The position numbers and the translations under genes were made by a program. DNA of 64,000 nucleotides from Hyphomicrobiaceae bacterium (GTDB taxonomy: Bacteria; Pseudomonadota; Alphaproteobacteria; Rhizobiales; Hyphomicrobiaceae). The DNA lies in NCBI GenBank assembly GCA_030655135.1, contig JAURWC010000084.1:186001-250000 (forward strand), given 5' to 3'. Position 1 is the first letter of the stretch. Every line of letters starts with the position of its first letter. The notes under the pieces were generated by a model. The model saw only the letters and a list, made by a program, of their open reading frames with translations. It searched no databases and was not told the DNA's origin. Of this stretch, positions 35,826 to 45,081 are shown piece by piece.

Positions 35826-37154
35826 ATGCGGACGCTATTGGACCAGATCAAATCCGAGCTGACCATACCAGGCGACCGCCTGCCGGTCCTGGCTTTCGTC
35901 ATCGCCGCATGCGTTATCCTCCTGCCGGTGGCGTTGCTTGGCAAAGGCTTGGCTGACGTGGCGCTTTCGATTGCTGCCGCCACGTTCCTGCTGCGATCGA
36001 TCATTCAACGCGACGCATCTTGGATGCGCGAGGCCTGGATCGCCGCCGCAATCGTCCTCTGGGCGTACATTACCATCCGCGGATTTTTGAGCATCGACCC
36101 TGCAGAATCCGGAGTAAAGGCGCTCGGGTGGATCAGGTTCATCGTATTCGGCGCGGCACTGCAGTTTGTATTGACGGTATCGCGCGGAGTAAGGCGCGCG
36201 CTGCTGTATTCTATTCTGGCGATGACAGTCTTCGGGGCGGCCGACGCGCTGTTCCAATACGTCGTGGGCTACGACATCTTCGGCCGCCCCAAAATCGGCA
36301 ACAGGCTTACGGGGCCGCTACAGAATCCGTCGATTGCCATGCTTCTGCTTTTCGTTGGCCTGCCGGCGACCATCTTTTTGCTCAAGACTGTCGCGGCCGG
36401 TCTCCGAGCCCGCAAGATCAGATGGTGGTCAATCGTTGCGCTCGGAATGATCTTCGCAGCGATCGCGTTAGCGGGAGAGCGTCTGGCTCTTCTGATGTCG
36501 TTCGTGATCCTGGCACTCGTCTTACTGTTGCTGTGCCAATCGGTTGTGAAGGCAGCCGCGGTTACCGCTGTCTATATTGGTGCCGTCGCGGCCTTGTTTT
36601 TGGCCTCTCCGGAGATCCGCGACAGGCAGCTGTCGACGATTTCGGAAGTTTCCTCCGGAACCTCTTCGGTCTACACGCGCGTGATGATTGCCGGCTTAAA
36701 AGTCATTGAGGATAATCCAGTATTCGGCGTGGGCATCAAGAACTTCAAGGCTCACTGCCCTCAATCGGCAACCGAGGCGGAAGTGGGCGATGCCTGCCAT
36801 TATATCCATCCGCATCAAGTCTGGCTCCACATCACCGCAGAGACCGGTCTGCTCGGCGCCGCGGGCTTCCTTACCGTCTTCGTTCTCGCGCTGACGCCGG
36901 CCGTTCGCTTGTGGCGGTCATGGATGCAGGAGCCGCTGCTGGCCGGAGCGACGATCGCGGTGCTTGTGCGACTGCTTCCCTTCACGCCATCCGGCAACTT
37001 TTTCTCCAACTGGAGAGAATCGTTCTTCTGGTTCCTGTTGGGCACGTCGGCCGCGATGGCGCGCATCATGATCAAGGAACGCGAGGCGCTTCGAAGGACC
37101 CAGGCTTCCGGAGACCCACGGCCATCCAGCGCGCCGGCAGCAGAGTCGACCTAA
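35826..37154 (+). CDS. O-antigen ligase/polymerase family protein (WaaL-like)
   Basis: 442 residues with about eleven to twelve transmembrane helices. The Wzy_C/WaaL region is well formed: RLTGPLQNPSIAMLLL, then ERLALLMSF, and a periplasmic loop (about 260-330) with NPVFGVGIKNFKAHCP and HYIHPHQVWLHITAETGLLG. The NxxFGxGxxNF and Hx(P/N)Hxxxxx(E/T)xG patterns are those of O-antigen ligases, which attach finished chains to lipid A-core. A Wzy polymerase role remains possible. Its stop overlaps the stop of the convergent GT4 gene by four bases. Confidence 0.8.
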   Translation: MRTLLDQIKSELTIPGDRLPVLAFVIAACVILLPVALLGKGLADVALSIAAATFLLRSIIQRDASWMREAWIAAAIVLWAYITIRGFLSIDPAESGVKALGWIRFIVFGAALQFVLTVSRGVRRALLYSILAMTVFGAADALFQYVVGYDIFGRPKIGNRLTGPLQNPSIAMLLLFVGLPATIFLLKTVAAGLRARKIRWWSIVALGMIFAAIALAGERLALLMSFVILALVLLLLCQSVVKAAAVTAVYIGAVAALFLASPEIRDRQLSTISEVSSGTSSVYTRVMIAGLKVIEDNPVFGVGIKNFKAHCPQSATEAEVGDACHYIHPHQVWLHITAETGLLGAAGFLTVFVLALTPAVRLWRSWMQEPLLAGATIAVLVRLLPFTPSGNFFSNWRESFFWFLLGTSAAMARIMIKEREALRRTQASGDPRPSSAPAAEST

Positions 37155-38269
37155 CCGGCAACCCGCGTCCATTTCGCCGGCAGCCCCATCACCTCCGCGC
37201 GATAGTCGTCCCACTGCTTTGCAAAGGCGTCCATCGTGAACGGGAAGTCGTTCCATGCCACCGCTTGCAATCGCGCGCGCTCGGCATCGTTGCTGACCAA
37301 CTCCTCCAGCGCCCGCTCGATCTCATCGGCCGTAACGGCCGGCAAGAAGCGGACGCGATGTCCAAGCTCCACAAGTCCGCCACGCTTGCTGGCAACGACC
37401 GCGCAGCCTTCGGCAAGCCCCTCCACTGCGGTGCGCGCAAATGGCTCTTCCCAGTTTGACGGCACGACGGAGATCGCCGCGCGCCGCAGATGAGCACGAA
37501 CCTGGGCATTCGGAAGAAAACCGGTAACGTGAATATTCGGCGAGCTCTCCGCTGCGGCCTTCACCCGCTGCTCATAGGCCGTGAGATCGGAACTGACTTT
37601 GAACCACCGAGCTCCAATCAGATAGGCGCTCCAATCGGGATGGCGGGCCAGCACCTTGCCAAGCGCTTCGGCCAATTCAAGTGCCCCCTTGATCGGCTCG
37701 ATGCGGCCGACGAACACGATCGTCTTGTCTTTCTCCGGTGCCGGCCCTTCGGCGCGGTCCATGCCAGTTCGCAACACCCGCACATTCGGAGCGGCACCGC
37801 GTATGCCCTCCATGAATCGGGAATAAACGTACTCGCTTACGAAATAGATTCCCGCAAGCCGGTCGATTAGCGCCTGTCTCTGGGCAACGGTCTTGGCATT
37901 TCCCTTCGTCTGCGGATCATTGCCGATGTACAGCGTCACTGGAACATTCGGAAACCGCCTGGCAAGCCACGTGGCGACCGGCGGCCGGTTGAAGCACTCG
38001 ATCATGTCCGGCGGCGACAGACCCACGGCTCTAGCGTAGGCGCGGGCAAAACCCATGTTATCGCCAAACAGCGCCGGCCAGAATGATGTCAGCGGCTGGA
38101 AAGCGACATCCGGGAATGGCGACGCGGCCGGCTTGCCGAACACGGTGATGCTCTGCCGGAACCTGCTGCGGCGCGACGTTTGCACAATTTTTAAGGTCTG
38201 TGCCCCGGCCCCGTTTTCGGAGAATTCTTCCTTGGGGGACAGCAGGCAGTGAATACGCGGCTGGCTCAT
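37151..38269 (-). CDS. GT4/GT1-type glycosyltransferase
   Basis: 372 residues from ATG 38269, beginning MSQPRIHCLLSPKEEFSENGAGA, which fits the N-terminal GT-B domain. The donor-binding half has TIVFVGRIEPIKGALELAEAL, VTGFLPNAQVRAHL, and NWEEPFARTAVEGLAEGCAVVASKRGG, where the Glu-x7-Glu signature of GT4 enzymes is visible. The donor sugar is unknown. It may complete core or O-chain synthesis given its place beside the ligase-like gene. The reading frame continues upstream to 38605, but that part is Arg/Pro-rich noise. Confidence 0.87.
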   Translation of the reverse strand: MSQPRIHCLLSPKEEFSENGAGAQTLKIVQTSRRSRFRQSITVFGKPAASPFPDVAFQPLTSFWPALFGDNMGFARAYARAVGLSPPDMIECFNRPPVATWLARRFPNVPVTLYIGNDPQTKGNAKTVAQRQALIDRLAGIYFVSEYVYSRFMEGIRGAAPNVRVLRTGMDRAEGPAPEKDKTIVFVGRIEPIKGALELAEALGKVLARHPDWSAYLIGARWFKVSSDLTAYEQRVKAAAESSPNIHVTGFLPNAQVRAHLRRAAISVVPSNWEEPFARTAVEGLAEGCAVVASKRGGLVELGHRVRFLPAVTADEIERALEELVSNDAERARLQAVAWNDFPFTMDAFAKQWDDYRAEVMGLPAKWTRVAG

Positions 38270-38339
38270 CAACGGTCTCGGCTCAATGCCACGGCAGGGC
38301 GGGCGGAACAGACACTGTCTATCACGCCGTTCAGCCGCA

Positions 38340-39098
38340 TCAATTGAAGTCCGCACCGTTCCAATATCCGTCGCCCTTGGCCGCAGGGTCAGGATCGTTA
38401 GGGCCACGCGGCCGCGTGCGTTTTTCACTTTGCGGCTTGGGCTGCGACGGCTTGGCCGCCGCCGGCGGGGCCGAGAAGCTGTCGGACGCGCCGCTCTCGG
38501 GTTCCGGCTCAGGCTCCCCGGTCGACGTGTCCGGCTCCGCTCCGCTCTCGGGCGCAATCTGCGGCACGCCTTCGCCGCCGGCTGCCGGCGGAATGCCTTC
38601 GGCACCCGCAGCCGCGTCAGGTGGGGACGCCGGCGCAGTAGGTGCAGGCTGAGGAGCCGCTGGTGCGACGGGCGCCGCGGGCGCCGCCTTTGGCTCCGGC
38701 GACCGGGGCGCAGCCGCGTCTGCCGGCACCTCTGCCCACGGCGTTGCGGGCGGGGTTTGTGGGACGGCCGGGACAGGCGTGGGTTGCACCGGGTTCTCTG
38801 CTGCCGATGGAACTTCCGCCCAAGGCGTCGCCGGTGGCGTTGCCGGCTGCTGGGGAGGTGCTGCCTGCACCGGTTGCGGTGAAGACGGCTCCGGCGGGGG
38901 CAGTTCTGCCGGTCTGCTGGCCGTCAGCTTCTCTGCAAGATTGCCGACGACGGGAACCACGATCGGAACGGCCAACCAGCCGGCGCCGGCTAACCCCGCG
39001 ATGATTACGCTCCACTTGAAGGCCGGCCAGAAGCTGATCCGCCGCCCGGAAGCCTGATGCCAGACGAATTCGGCTGGCTTGTGCTCCGGTAGCTGCAT
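38340..39098 (-). CDS. Proline-rich single-pass membrane protein, unknown function
   Basis: 252 residues from ATG 39098, with GGAG eight bases upstream. A short cytoplasmic start (MQLPEHKPAEFVWHQASGRR) is followed by one transmembrane helix (WSVIIAGLAGAGWLAVPIVV). About 190 residues of Pro/Ala/Glu-rich sequence then probably extend into the periplasm. An element PPATPWAEVP occurs twice (near residues 87 and 117). The final residues DPDPAAKGDGYWNGADFN are less biased. I recognise no family. Divergent from the DUF482 gene. Confidence 0.65.
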   Translation of the reverse strand: MQLPEHKPAEFVWHQASGRRISFWPAFKWSVIIAGLAGAGWLAVPIVVPVVGNLAEKLTASRPAELPPPEPSSPQPVQAAPPQQPATPPATPWAEVPSAAENPVQPTPVPAVPQTPPATPWAEVPADAAAPRSPEPKAAPAAPVAPAAPQPAPTAPASPPDAAAGAEGIPPAAGGEGVPQIAPESGAEPDTSTGEPEPEPESGASDSFSAPPAAAKPSQPKPQSEKRTRPRGPNDPDPAAKGDGYWNGADFN

Positions 39099-39198
39099 TG
39101 CATGATCTCCTGGTGGCTCAACCGATAGGTTGTCAAAACTCGCGCCGATGTCCACCTTTAGCTGATGTTCAAGACAAGATCTGAGGTCGGAGTACGGC

Positions 39199-40371
39199 GT
39201 GGGTGAGGCTGGCAGGCAGGTCGTCCGCGTTTCGTCGGCGATATCCGAGATTGATCGCGACGATTGGGACAGGCTCGCCAATCCTCAAGCGGCGACCTAC
39301 AATCCTTTCGTCTCCCATGCCTTCTTGCAGGCACTGGAGGATGCCGGGACGGTCTGCCCTAAAACCGGCTGGATCCCGCAACATCTGACGGCTGAGGACG
39401 GCGCGGGACTTTCCGCTGCCATGCCGCTCTATGTGAAGACGCACAGCCGCGGCGAATACGTGTTCGATGCCGGTTGGGCCGATGCCTTCGCGCGCGCTGG
39501 CGGCGCCTACTACCCCAAGCTTCAGGTTGCCGTGCCATTCACACCGGTGCCGGGCCGGCGGCTACTGACGCGCGGCGAAAGCGCAACTCACGGCTTGCAC
39601 TTGCTGGCCGCGGGCAGCGTGACGCTGGCGGAAAAACTTGAAGCGTCCTCCGTCCACATCACCTTTCTGACCAGACCGGAGTGGGAAGCGCTCGGCAGGA
39701 TCGGCTTCCTGCAACGCATTGACCAGCAGTTTCACTGGCTCAACGCCGGCTACGCCACGTTCGATGATTTTCTCGATACGCTGGCATCGCGAAAGCGCAA
39801 GGCAATCCGCAAGGAACGCGCCGCGGCGCTCGAAGAAGGCATCACGGTGGAGCACCTCACCGGCAGCGGTATCACCGAGGCCCACTGGGACGCCTTCTAT
39901 GAATTTTACGTTGATACCGGCAGCCGGAAATGGGGCCGGCCATACCTCAATCGCAAATTCTTCTCCTTGATTGGTGCCGCGATGCCCGAGCGTACGCTGC
40001 TCATCTTGGCCAAGCAGGCGGGCCGCTACGTCGCGGGTGCTCTGAACTTCATCGGCGGTGATTGCCTCTACGGGCGCTACTGGGGCGAGGCAGGCCATCA
40101 CCCGTTTCTCCATTTCGAGATCTGCTATTATCAGGCCATCGACTATGCCATCGCACACGGCCTGCCACGCGTCGAGGCCGGCGCGCAGGGCGAACATAAA
40201 CTTGCCCGCGGCTATATGCCGACGCAAACCTACTCGGCTCATTTCATTGCCGACGCCGGATTGCGGCGTGCTGTCGAGCACTACCTTGTGCGCGAACGCG
40301 AGGCCGTTCGCGAAACGTCGGAGCTGTTGGCATCGCTTGGGCCATTCAAGAAGCCCAACGCCCGACCTTGA
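39199..40371 (+). CDS. DUF482 GNAT-family acyltransferase
   Basis: 390 residues with a GTG start. This is the DUF482/peptidogalycan-biosynthesis type: NPQAATYNPFVSHAFLQALED, then AMPLYVKTHSRGEYVFD, FARAGGAYYPKLQ, a central SRKRKAIRKERAAA, and YGRYWGEAGHHPFLHFEICYY followed by GAQGEHKLARGYMP. The family has a FemAB-like double GNAT fold; its substrate is not established. 57 bases upstream of the HIT gene, which probably shares the transcript. Confidence 0.9.
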   Translation: MGEAGRQVVRVSSAISEIDRDDWDRLANPQAATYNPFVSHAFLQALEDAGTVCPKTGWIPQHLTAEDGAGLSAAMPLYVKTHSRGEYVFDAGWADAFARAGGAYYPKLQVAVPFTPVPGRRLLTRGESATHGLHLLAAGSVTLAEKLEASSVHITFLTRPEWEALGRIGFLQRIDQQFHWLNAGYATFDDFLDTLASRKRKAIRKERAAALEEGITVEHLTGSGITEAHWDAFYEFYVDTGSRKWGRPYLNRKFFSLIGAAMPERTLLILAKQAGRYVAGALNFIGGDCLYGRYWGEAGHHPFLHFEICYYQAIDYAIAHGLPRVEAGAQGEHKLARGYMPTQTYSAHFIADAGLRRAVEHYLVREREAVRETSELLASLGPFKKPNARP

Positions 40372-40427
40372 CGGCACGCGCCTGCGCCAGTCTAACAAGC
40401 TTGGGCAACAAGCGGCGGAGACCGGTC

Positions 40428-40850
40428 ATGAGCTACGACACAGACAACATCTTCGCAAAGATCCTGCGCGGCGAGATCCCCTGTCACAAGGTGTACGAAG
40501 ACGACGACGCCATCGTCTTCATGGATGTGATGCCGCAAGCACCTGGCCATGCGCTCGTCGTTCCAAAGGCCGCCTCGCGCAACATCTTCGACGCCGATCC
40601 CACCACGCTCGCAGCCTTGGCGCCGCTGGTCCAGAAGATCGCCCGCGCCGCGGTCGCCGCATTCGAGGCTGACGGCGTCACGATCCTGCAATTCAACGAG
40701 CCGGCCGGCGGGCAGACCGTCTTTCATCTGCATATCCACGTCATTCCCCGCCATGACGACAGTCCCTTGCGATCCCATTCCGGCAAAATGGAAGACCCAG
40801 AGGTGCTGGCCGCAAACGCCGATAAGCTGCGCCAGGCGATCCACGCCTGA
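40428..40850 (+). CDS. HIT family nucleotide hydrolase/transferase
   Basis: 140 residues from ATG 40428. The histidine triad is HLHIHVIPR near residue 102; the N-terminus NIFAKILRGEIPCHKVYED and FMDVMPQAPGHALVVPK are typical of Hint-like proteins. These hydrolyse adenosine phosphoramidates and related nucleotides in the cytoplasm. Its pairing with a DUF482 gene is common in Rhizobiales. Confidence 0.93.
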   Translation: MSYDTDNIFAKILRGEIPCHKVYEDDDAIVFMDVMPQAPGHALVVPKAASRNIFDADPTTLAALAPLVQKIARAAVAAFEADGVTILQFNEPAGGQTVFHLHIHVIPRHDDSPLRSHSGKMEDPEVLAANADKLRQAIHA

Positions 40851-40941
40851 TTTCGGCCACGTCCACTGATTTGAACAACGCCAGCGGCAGTGCCATACTG
40901 CGCACGGCGCCGGGAACGCCGCGTACGGGAGGGACGGTCTC

Positions 40942-42189
40942 ATGTCGAGAAAATTGGCGCTTGCAACGGCGTTGGCGCTGGCCATCGCGCTCTCGGCAGG
41001 CGGATCTGCGGCCCTCACGCCGGCCGCTGAGCCTGATGCGGGGCCGGAGCCTTCACAAGCCCAGAAAGAAGTGCTGGCCGCCGCGCCCGAACACTGGCCG
41101 ATGAAGATCGACGAGTTTCTGGCGAAAGAATATCTCACCCGCGCCGACGTCGTGCTAACGCGCCGCGACTATGATCCCACCTCGTTCGCCATTCGCTGGG
41201 CCACCGACTCCCCGTATTCGCACGCAGCTCTCGTGTTCAATCGGCCGCGCCAGGAGACGGGCATCTCCTCCACGTTCGTGATCGAAGCGGGATCGAGCGG
41301 CGTCGATCTGACCAACCTGCGCGACTACATTTCGGATAAATCTTCCTTTATCGCCATCAAGCGCTTCCGCAAGGAATGGTTTGACGAAGAGATGCAAGGC
41401 CGCGTTCGCGGCGTGCTGCTGGAGAAGATCAAGGACAGCTATAATTATTGGGCCATCGGCCGTATCGCCCGCAATCTGTGGTTCGGCGTCCAGACCGCTA
41501 CGCGCCGCAACCGCGAACGCTCCGTTCAGGCCTACAAGGACAACGAGTGGAAACCGCCGAGCGAGTTTATCTGCTCGGGCCTGGTCCAGATCGGCTTCGT
41601 GGAAGCAACCATCGAGGGTATTAAAGCCGGCCGCCTGCCGCCGCGCGCCCTGCGCGATGTCGTTTTCCTGCAGCGCCAGCGCCGTTGGCTGCCTAATGAG
41701 AACGGCTGGAAACGCCTCGACAGGGCGAAAGCACGCGACACCGCCGTGCAGTTCCGCCAGCAGAACCTCGCGGCACTTGAATCCATCACGCCGGAAGATC
41801 TTGCTCGCAGCGAAAAGCTGGAGTGGCTCTATGTCATCAAAAACAACATGGTCTACAAGGTGACGTCTTACGATCAAGCCAAAGCGCTGATCGAGGACGT
41901 GGCGGTTCCCGTGCAGGACATCATCCCCACGCCTGAGAAGCCTTCGGCCGAAAACATTCCGCCGCCGCTGCCCGCAACGGTAGAAGCCGGCCCAACAGAA
42001 GGTCCCGCAGCTGCACCAGAGGTGCAGGCACCTGCGACGCCTGAGCCGCCGGCGGTCGCTCCGGAGGCAGCCTCGGAACCGGCTTCACCGGAGGCAACTG
42101 AGACAGCGCCTCCAGAGCCCGCTACGGAGCCGGCCTCGCCCGAACCCGAAGCAACGCCTCCCGAAGCCGCGCCTAAAAACCCCGATTAA
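40942..42189 (+). CDS. YiiX/YebB-like papain-fold cysteine hydrolase with Pro/Glu tail
   Basis: 415 residues. A signal peptide covers the first 24 residues (LALATALALAIALSAGGSAA). The hydrolase domain has H94 in SPYSHAALVF and C211 in EFICSGLVQ, so His precedes Cys, the circularly permuted NlpC/P60 order of the YiiX/LRAT group. Members act on amide or ester bonds; the substrate is unknown. From about residue 325 the protein is a Pro/Ala/Glu repeat-like tail to the end. The domain call is firm; the function is not. Confidence 0.82.
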   Translation: MSRKLALATALALAIALSAGGSAALTPAAEPDAGPEPSQAQKEVLAAAPEHWPMKIDEFLAKEYLTRADVVLTRRDYDPTSFAIRWATDSPYSHAALVFNRPRQETGISSTFVIEAGSSGVDLTNLRDYISDKSSFIAIKRFRKEWFDEEMQGRVRGVLLEKIKDSYNYWAIGRIARNLWFGVQTATRRNRERSVQAYKDNEWKPPSEFICSGLVQIGFVEATIEGIKAGRLPPRALRDVVFLQRQRRWLPNENGWKRLDRAKARDTAVQFRQQNLAALESITPEDLARSEKLEWLYVIKNNMVYKVTSYDQAKALIEDVAVPVQDIIPTPEKPSAENIPPPLPATVEAGPTEGPAAAPEVQAPATPEPPAVAPEAASEPASPEATETAPPEPATEPASPEPEATPPEAAPKNPD

Positions 42190-42229
42190 CGCTCACGCGC
42201 TCTTCTTGGTGTCCGACAAGTCCGGAAGC

Positions 42230-43855
42230 TTACCGCTTCGGCGGATACTTCCAGTAGTCGCCGTGGTCCGTCTTCATCTTTTGCAGGATCGGGAACCGCT
42301 TGTCGGGCGGCCGCTCGCCGGTCTGGATGATCAAGCCGATATCGGCCAGCAGCGCATTGTTCTCCGCATAGCTGGAATGGTTGAGGTACAGCCCATCCAT
42401 TCCCGCCGCCGTAACGTCGATGGTGTCGATGCCCGACAGGATCATCGGACCCGTCGCCGGCACGTCTCCCGCGCGCGGAATGCCGCCATTGAAGCGGCGC
42501 GAGACACTGAGGGCCCGGTCGTTGCTCGCCGCATAGAGCGTCACGCCGTTGGCCATGCCTTTGATCTCTTTGGCGATGTTTTCGAAGTTGTCGCGATCGA
42601 CATCCGGTGCAGCAAGGATGATCTGGCTGATCACGACACCAGCAGGCTTGGAGTACTTGAGGTCCCGCAGAATTTGCAGCACCGGTTGGTTCCCCATCGA
42701 ATGCGCAATGATGGAAACCGACTTCGCGCCCGTCTCCTTCACGACGAGATCGAGGAAGTCGCGCATGAAAGGCTGCGATTGGCCCGCACTTTCCCGGTCA
42801 TATGTATAGCTTTCGAACGTTCCGCCCGACGGCCAGCTATAGAGGAACGGCGCTCCGTCGAACTTCAGGTCGTACGCCATCTGCGCCGTACGATAGATCG
42901 CTGCGTCGAACGCCGTGTTGTAGCCATGCACGAAAATCACGGCGTGATCCTTGTAGCGTGCTGACGTCGCCAGCCGTTCCTTCACGAACGCCAGGAACTG
43001 GTCCCGCGTCAGCGATTGGATCTCTTTCATCGTGAAATGCTTCTTGGGATCTTCCGCCTGCTCGTAGATCTTCACGTCGAAGTACGGCACCTTGATCGCC
43101 CATGGCCGCTCGATGTTCGGCACCTCATGCGCCTTCGGCACCGTGATCAGCGCGCGGCCCAGTTCCAACTTGCGGCCGCGATCCGAGCCATACGCGATGC
43201 GCTTCGGATCGCTCATGCGCGCCCGGTCCGTACCGAAGAACACCGGCACGACATCCCAATCCGACTTTTCATCGACCACAGCGGTACCCGGCTTGGTGAC
43301 GCCAGCGTCCGGCTGAGGCGGAGTGGGCTTTGCTTCCGGCGCACCGCCCACAGGTGCTGGTGCTGGTGCGGGTGTAGGCGCTGCGGCAGACGGAGGCCGG
43401 GGTGCGCCGTAGCTGCGCGACCGGGCATAAGGCTTGGCGGCGTCTTTTGCGTCCGCCGTCCGCGGCGCCGGCGCGGGAGCAGCCGATCCACCGGCAGGCG
43501 GCGGCGGCATGGCTTCCACTGGCTCGTCGTTAGCCGGTGCGGGGCTTGGTGGCTCCACCAGCCTCTTGTCGACCGAATCATCGGGCGGCATTTCTGCGCC
43601 ATCCCACCGTCCGGAGCTGCCGCCCCCTTGTTTCTGCTTGGCGCCCTGTCCTGGCTTGAACTCGCGATCGTCCGGTCCGCTGCGGTATTCGGCGGTCGCC
43701 TGCTTTTCGTCTTTCGGCGGGGCCTTGGCCATCTTCGGCGCATCGCAGCCCGCCAAGCCCAGCATGAGCGGCGCAATCAGCAACCACGCCATGCCGGACC
43801 GCAAGCGCCTGCCGGCTGCAGCGACCCCAAGCCCGCACCCGATTACCCGCGTCAT
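42230..43855 (-). CDS. DUF900 alpha/beta-hydrolase lipoprotein
   Basis: 541 residues from ATG 43855. A lipoprotein signal ends in LMLGLAGC, with lipidation predicted at about Cys 37. Residues 40-200 are a Pro/Ala/Lys-rich linker. The DUF900 hydrolase domain then begins (VVPVFFGTDRARMSDPKRIAYG) and includes DHAVIFVHGYNTAFDAAIYR, the nucleophile elbow IIAHSMGNQPV, ILAAPDVDRDNF, and a late His in LNHSSYAENN. It is probably a serine esterase tethered to the outer membrane. Divergent from meaB with 223 bases between the starts. Confidence 0.85.
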   Translation of the reverse strand: MTRVIGCGLGVAAAGRRLRSGMAWLLIAPLMLGLAGCDAPKMAKAPPKDEKQATAEYRSGPDDREFKPGQGAKQKQGGGSSGRWDGAEMPPDDSVDKRLVEPPSPAPANDEPVEAMPPPPAGGSAAPAPAPRTADAKDAAKPYARSRSYGAPRPPSAAAPTPAPAPAPVGGAPEAKPTPPQPDAGVTKPGTAVVDEKSDWDVVPVFFGTDRARMSDPKRIAYGSDRGRKLELGRALITVPKAHEVPNIERPWAIKVPYFDVKIYEQAEDPKKHFTMKEIQSLTRDQFLAFVKERLATSARYKDHAVIFVHGYNTAFDAAIYRTAQMAYDLKFDGAPFLYSWPSGGTFESYTYDRESAGQSQPFMRDFLDLVVKETGAKSVSIIAHSMGNQPVLQILRDLKYSKPAGVVISQIILAAPDVDRDNFENIAKEIKGMANGVTLYAASNDRALSVSRRFNGGIPRAGDVPATGPMILSGIDTIDVTAAGMDGLYLNHSSYAENNALLADIGLIIQTGERPPDKRFPILQKMKTDHGDYWKYPPKR

Positions 43856-44078
43856 GCGTTCCCCACCTATTCCCAATGTTCGTGCCGCCGGGGCGGTCAA
43901 AAGGGTTGTCTGCACAATAAGATCACTCGGAAATGCCGGCAACGGCGCAACGGCCGCAGAGCCGAAGCACCTTGGTCTTGCGAAGTGGTTGTTTCGCGGC
44001 CATGACAGTCTTGCCGCAAGGGCGCGAGACTTAGGCGCCGTTCCGGGCAAATTCACGGCCGCCGATCAAGGATACCGC

Positions 44079-45077
44079 ATGGCGCTGACGCTTACCGCAA
44101 ACGGCAGGACGATCAACGAGATGGCCGACGGCGTTCGCGCCGGAGAACGCGCCACGCTGGCCCGCGCCATCACCCTGGTGGAGAGCACAAAGGCTGAGCA
44201 TCAATCGCAGGCCCAGGCCCTTCTGCAGGCGCTGTTGCCGGCCAAGGGCACGGCCCTGCGGCTCGGCATCACCGGCGTTCCAGGCGTCGGCAAGTCGACC
44301 ACCATCGACCAGCTCGGCATGAATCTCGTGGACGCCGGTCACAAGGTCGCCGTTCTCGCCGTCGACCCCACGTCGCGCCGCACCGGCGGTTCGATACTCG
44401 GCGACAAGACGCGCATGAACCGGCTCGCGCAGACGCCCAATGCGTTCATTCGCCCTTCGCCTACCTCCGGCACCTTGGGCGGCGTCACGCGCAAGACGCG
44501 CGAAACGATGGCCCTGTGCGAGGCCGCGGGCTTCGACGTCATCATCGTCGAGACCGTCGGCGTCGGCCAATCGGAAACCGCCGTCGCCGACATGGTCGAC
44601 TTCTTTCTCGTGCTGCTGCTGGCCGGCGGCGGCGATGACCTGCAGGGCATCAAGAAAGGCGTCATCGAGATCGCCGATATGATCGCGATCAACAAGGCCG
44701 ACGGCGACAACGTTACCCGCGCCGGCCGCGCCGCATCCGAATATCAGGCCGCCTTAGGCATCTTCACGCCCAGAGACGCGACGTGGTTTCCGCCCGTCCT
44801 CACCATTTCCGGTCTCGATAACACCGGGCTCGAAAAATTGTGGGCCAACGTCCTTGACCATCGCGACAAGATGTCGGCGACCGGAGAATATCAGGCTCGG
44901 CGCAAGCGGCAGGCCGTCGAATGGATGCGCGACATGCTGCAGGATCGCCTGATGGCCGTGCTGCGCGCCAATCCGAAAGTCGCCGCCCGCATGCCGCAAC
45001 TGGAAGCCGAGGTCCGCGATGGAAAGCTGCTGCCGACACTCGCCGTCGACGAAGTGCTGCAAATGATGGGGCTCTAA
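44079..45077 (+). CDS. meaB: Methylmalonyl-CoA mutase-associated GTPase MeaB
   Basis: 332 residues from ATG 44079 with AAGGA upstream. The P-loop is GITGVPGVGKSTT (64-75), followed by VAVLAVDPTSRRTGGSILGDKTRM, FIRPSPTSGTLGGVTRKTRE, VETVGVGQSE, and the guanine-specificity NKADGDN. MeaB protects and reactivates the B12-dependent methylmalonyl-CoA mutase (or ethylmalonyl/isobutyryl mutases). No mutase gene is nearby. Four bases before bdhA, so probably an operon. Confidence 0.95.
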   Translation: MALTLTANGRTINEMADGVRAGERATLARAITLVESTKAEHQSQAQALLQALLPAKGTALRLGITGVPGVGKSTTIDQLGMNLVDAGHKVAVLAVDPTSRRTGGSILGDKTRMNRLAQTPNAFIRPSPTSGTLGGVTRKTRETMALCEAAGFDVIIVETVGVGQSETAVADMVDFFLVLLLAGGGDDLQGIKKGVIEIADMIAINKADGDNVTRAGRAASEYQAALGIFTPRDATWFPPVLTISGLDNTGLEKLWANVLDHRDKMSATGEYQARRKRQAVEWMRDMLQDRLMAVLRANPKVAARMPQLEAEVRDGKLLPTLAVDEVLQMMGL

Positions 45078-45081
45078 ACGC

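Noticed and set aside
38270-38605. Upstream extension of the GT4 gene
   Set aside because: Arg/Pro-rich noise overlapping the Pro-rich gene; MSQPRIHCLLS at 38269 is a proper start.
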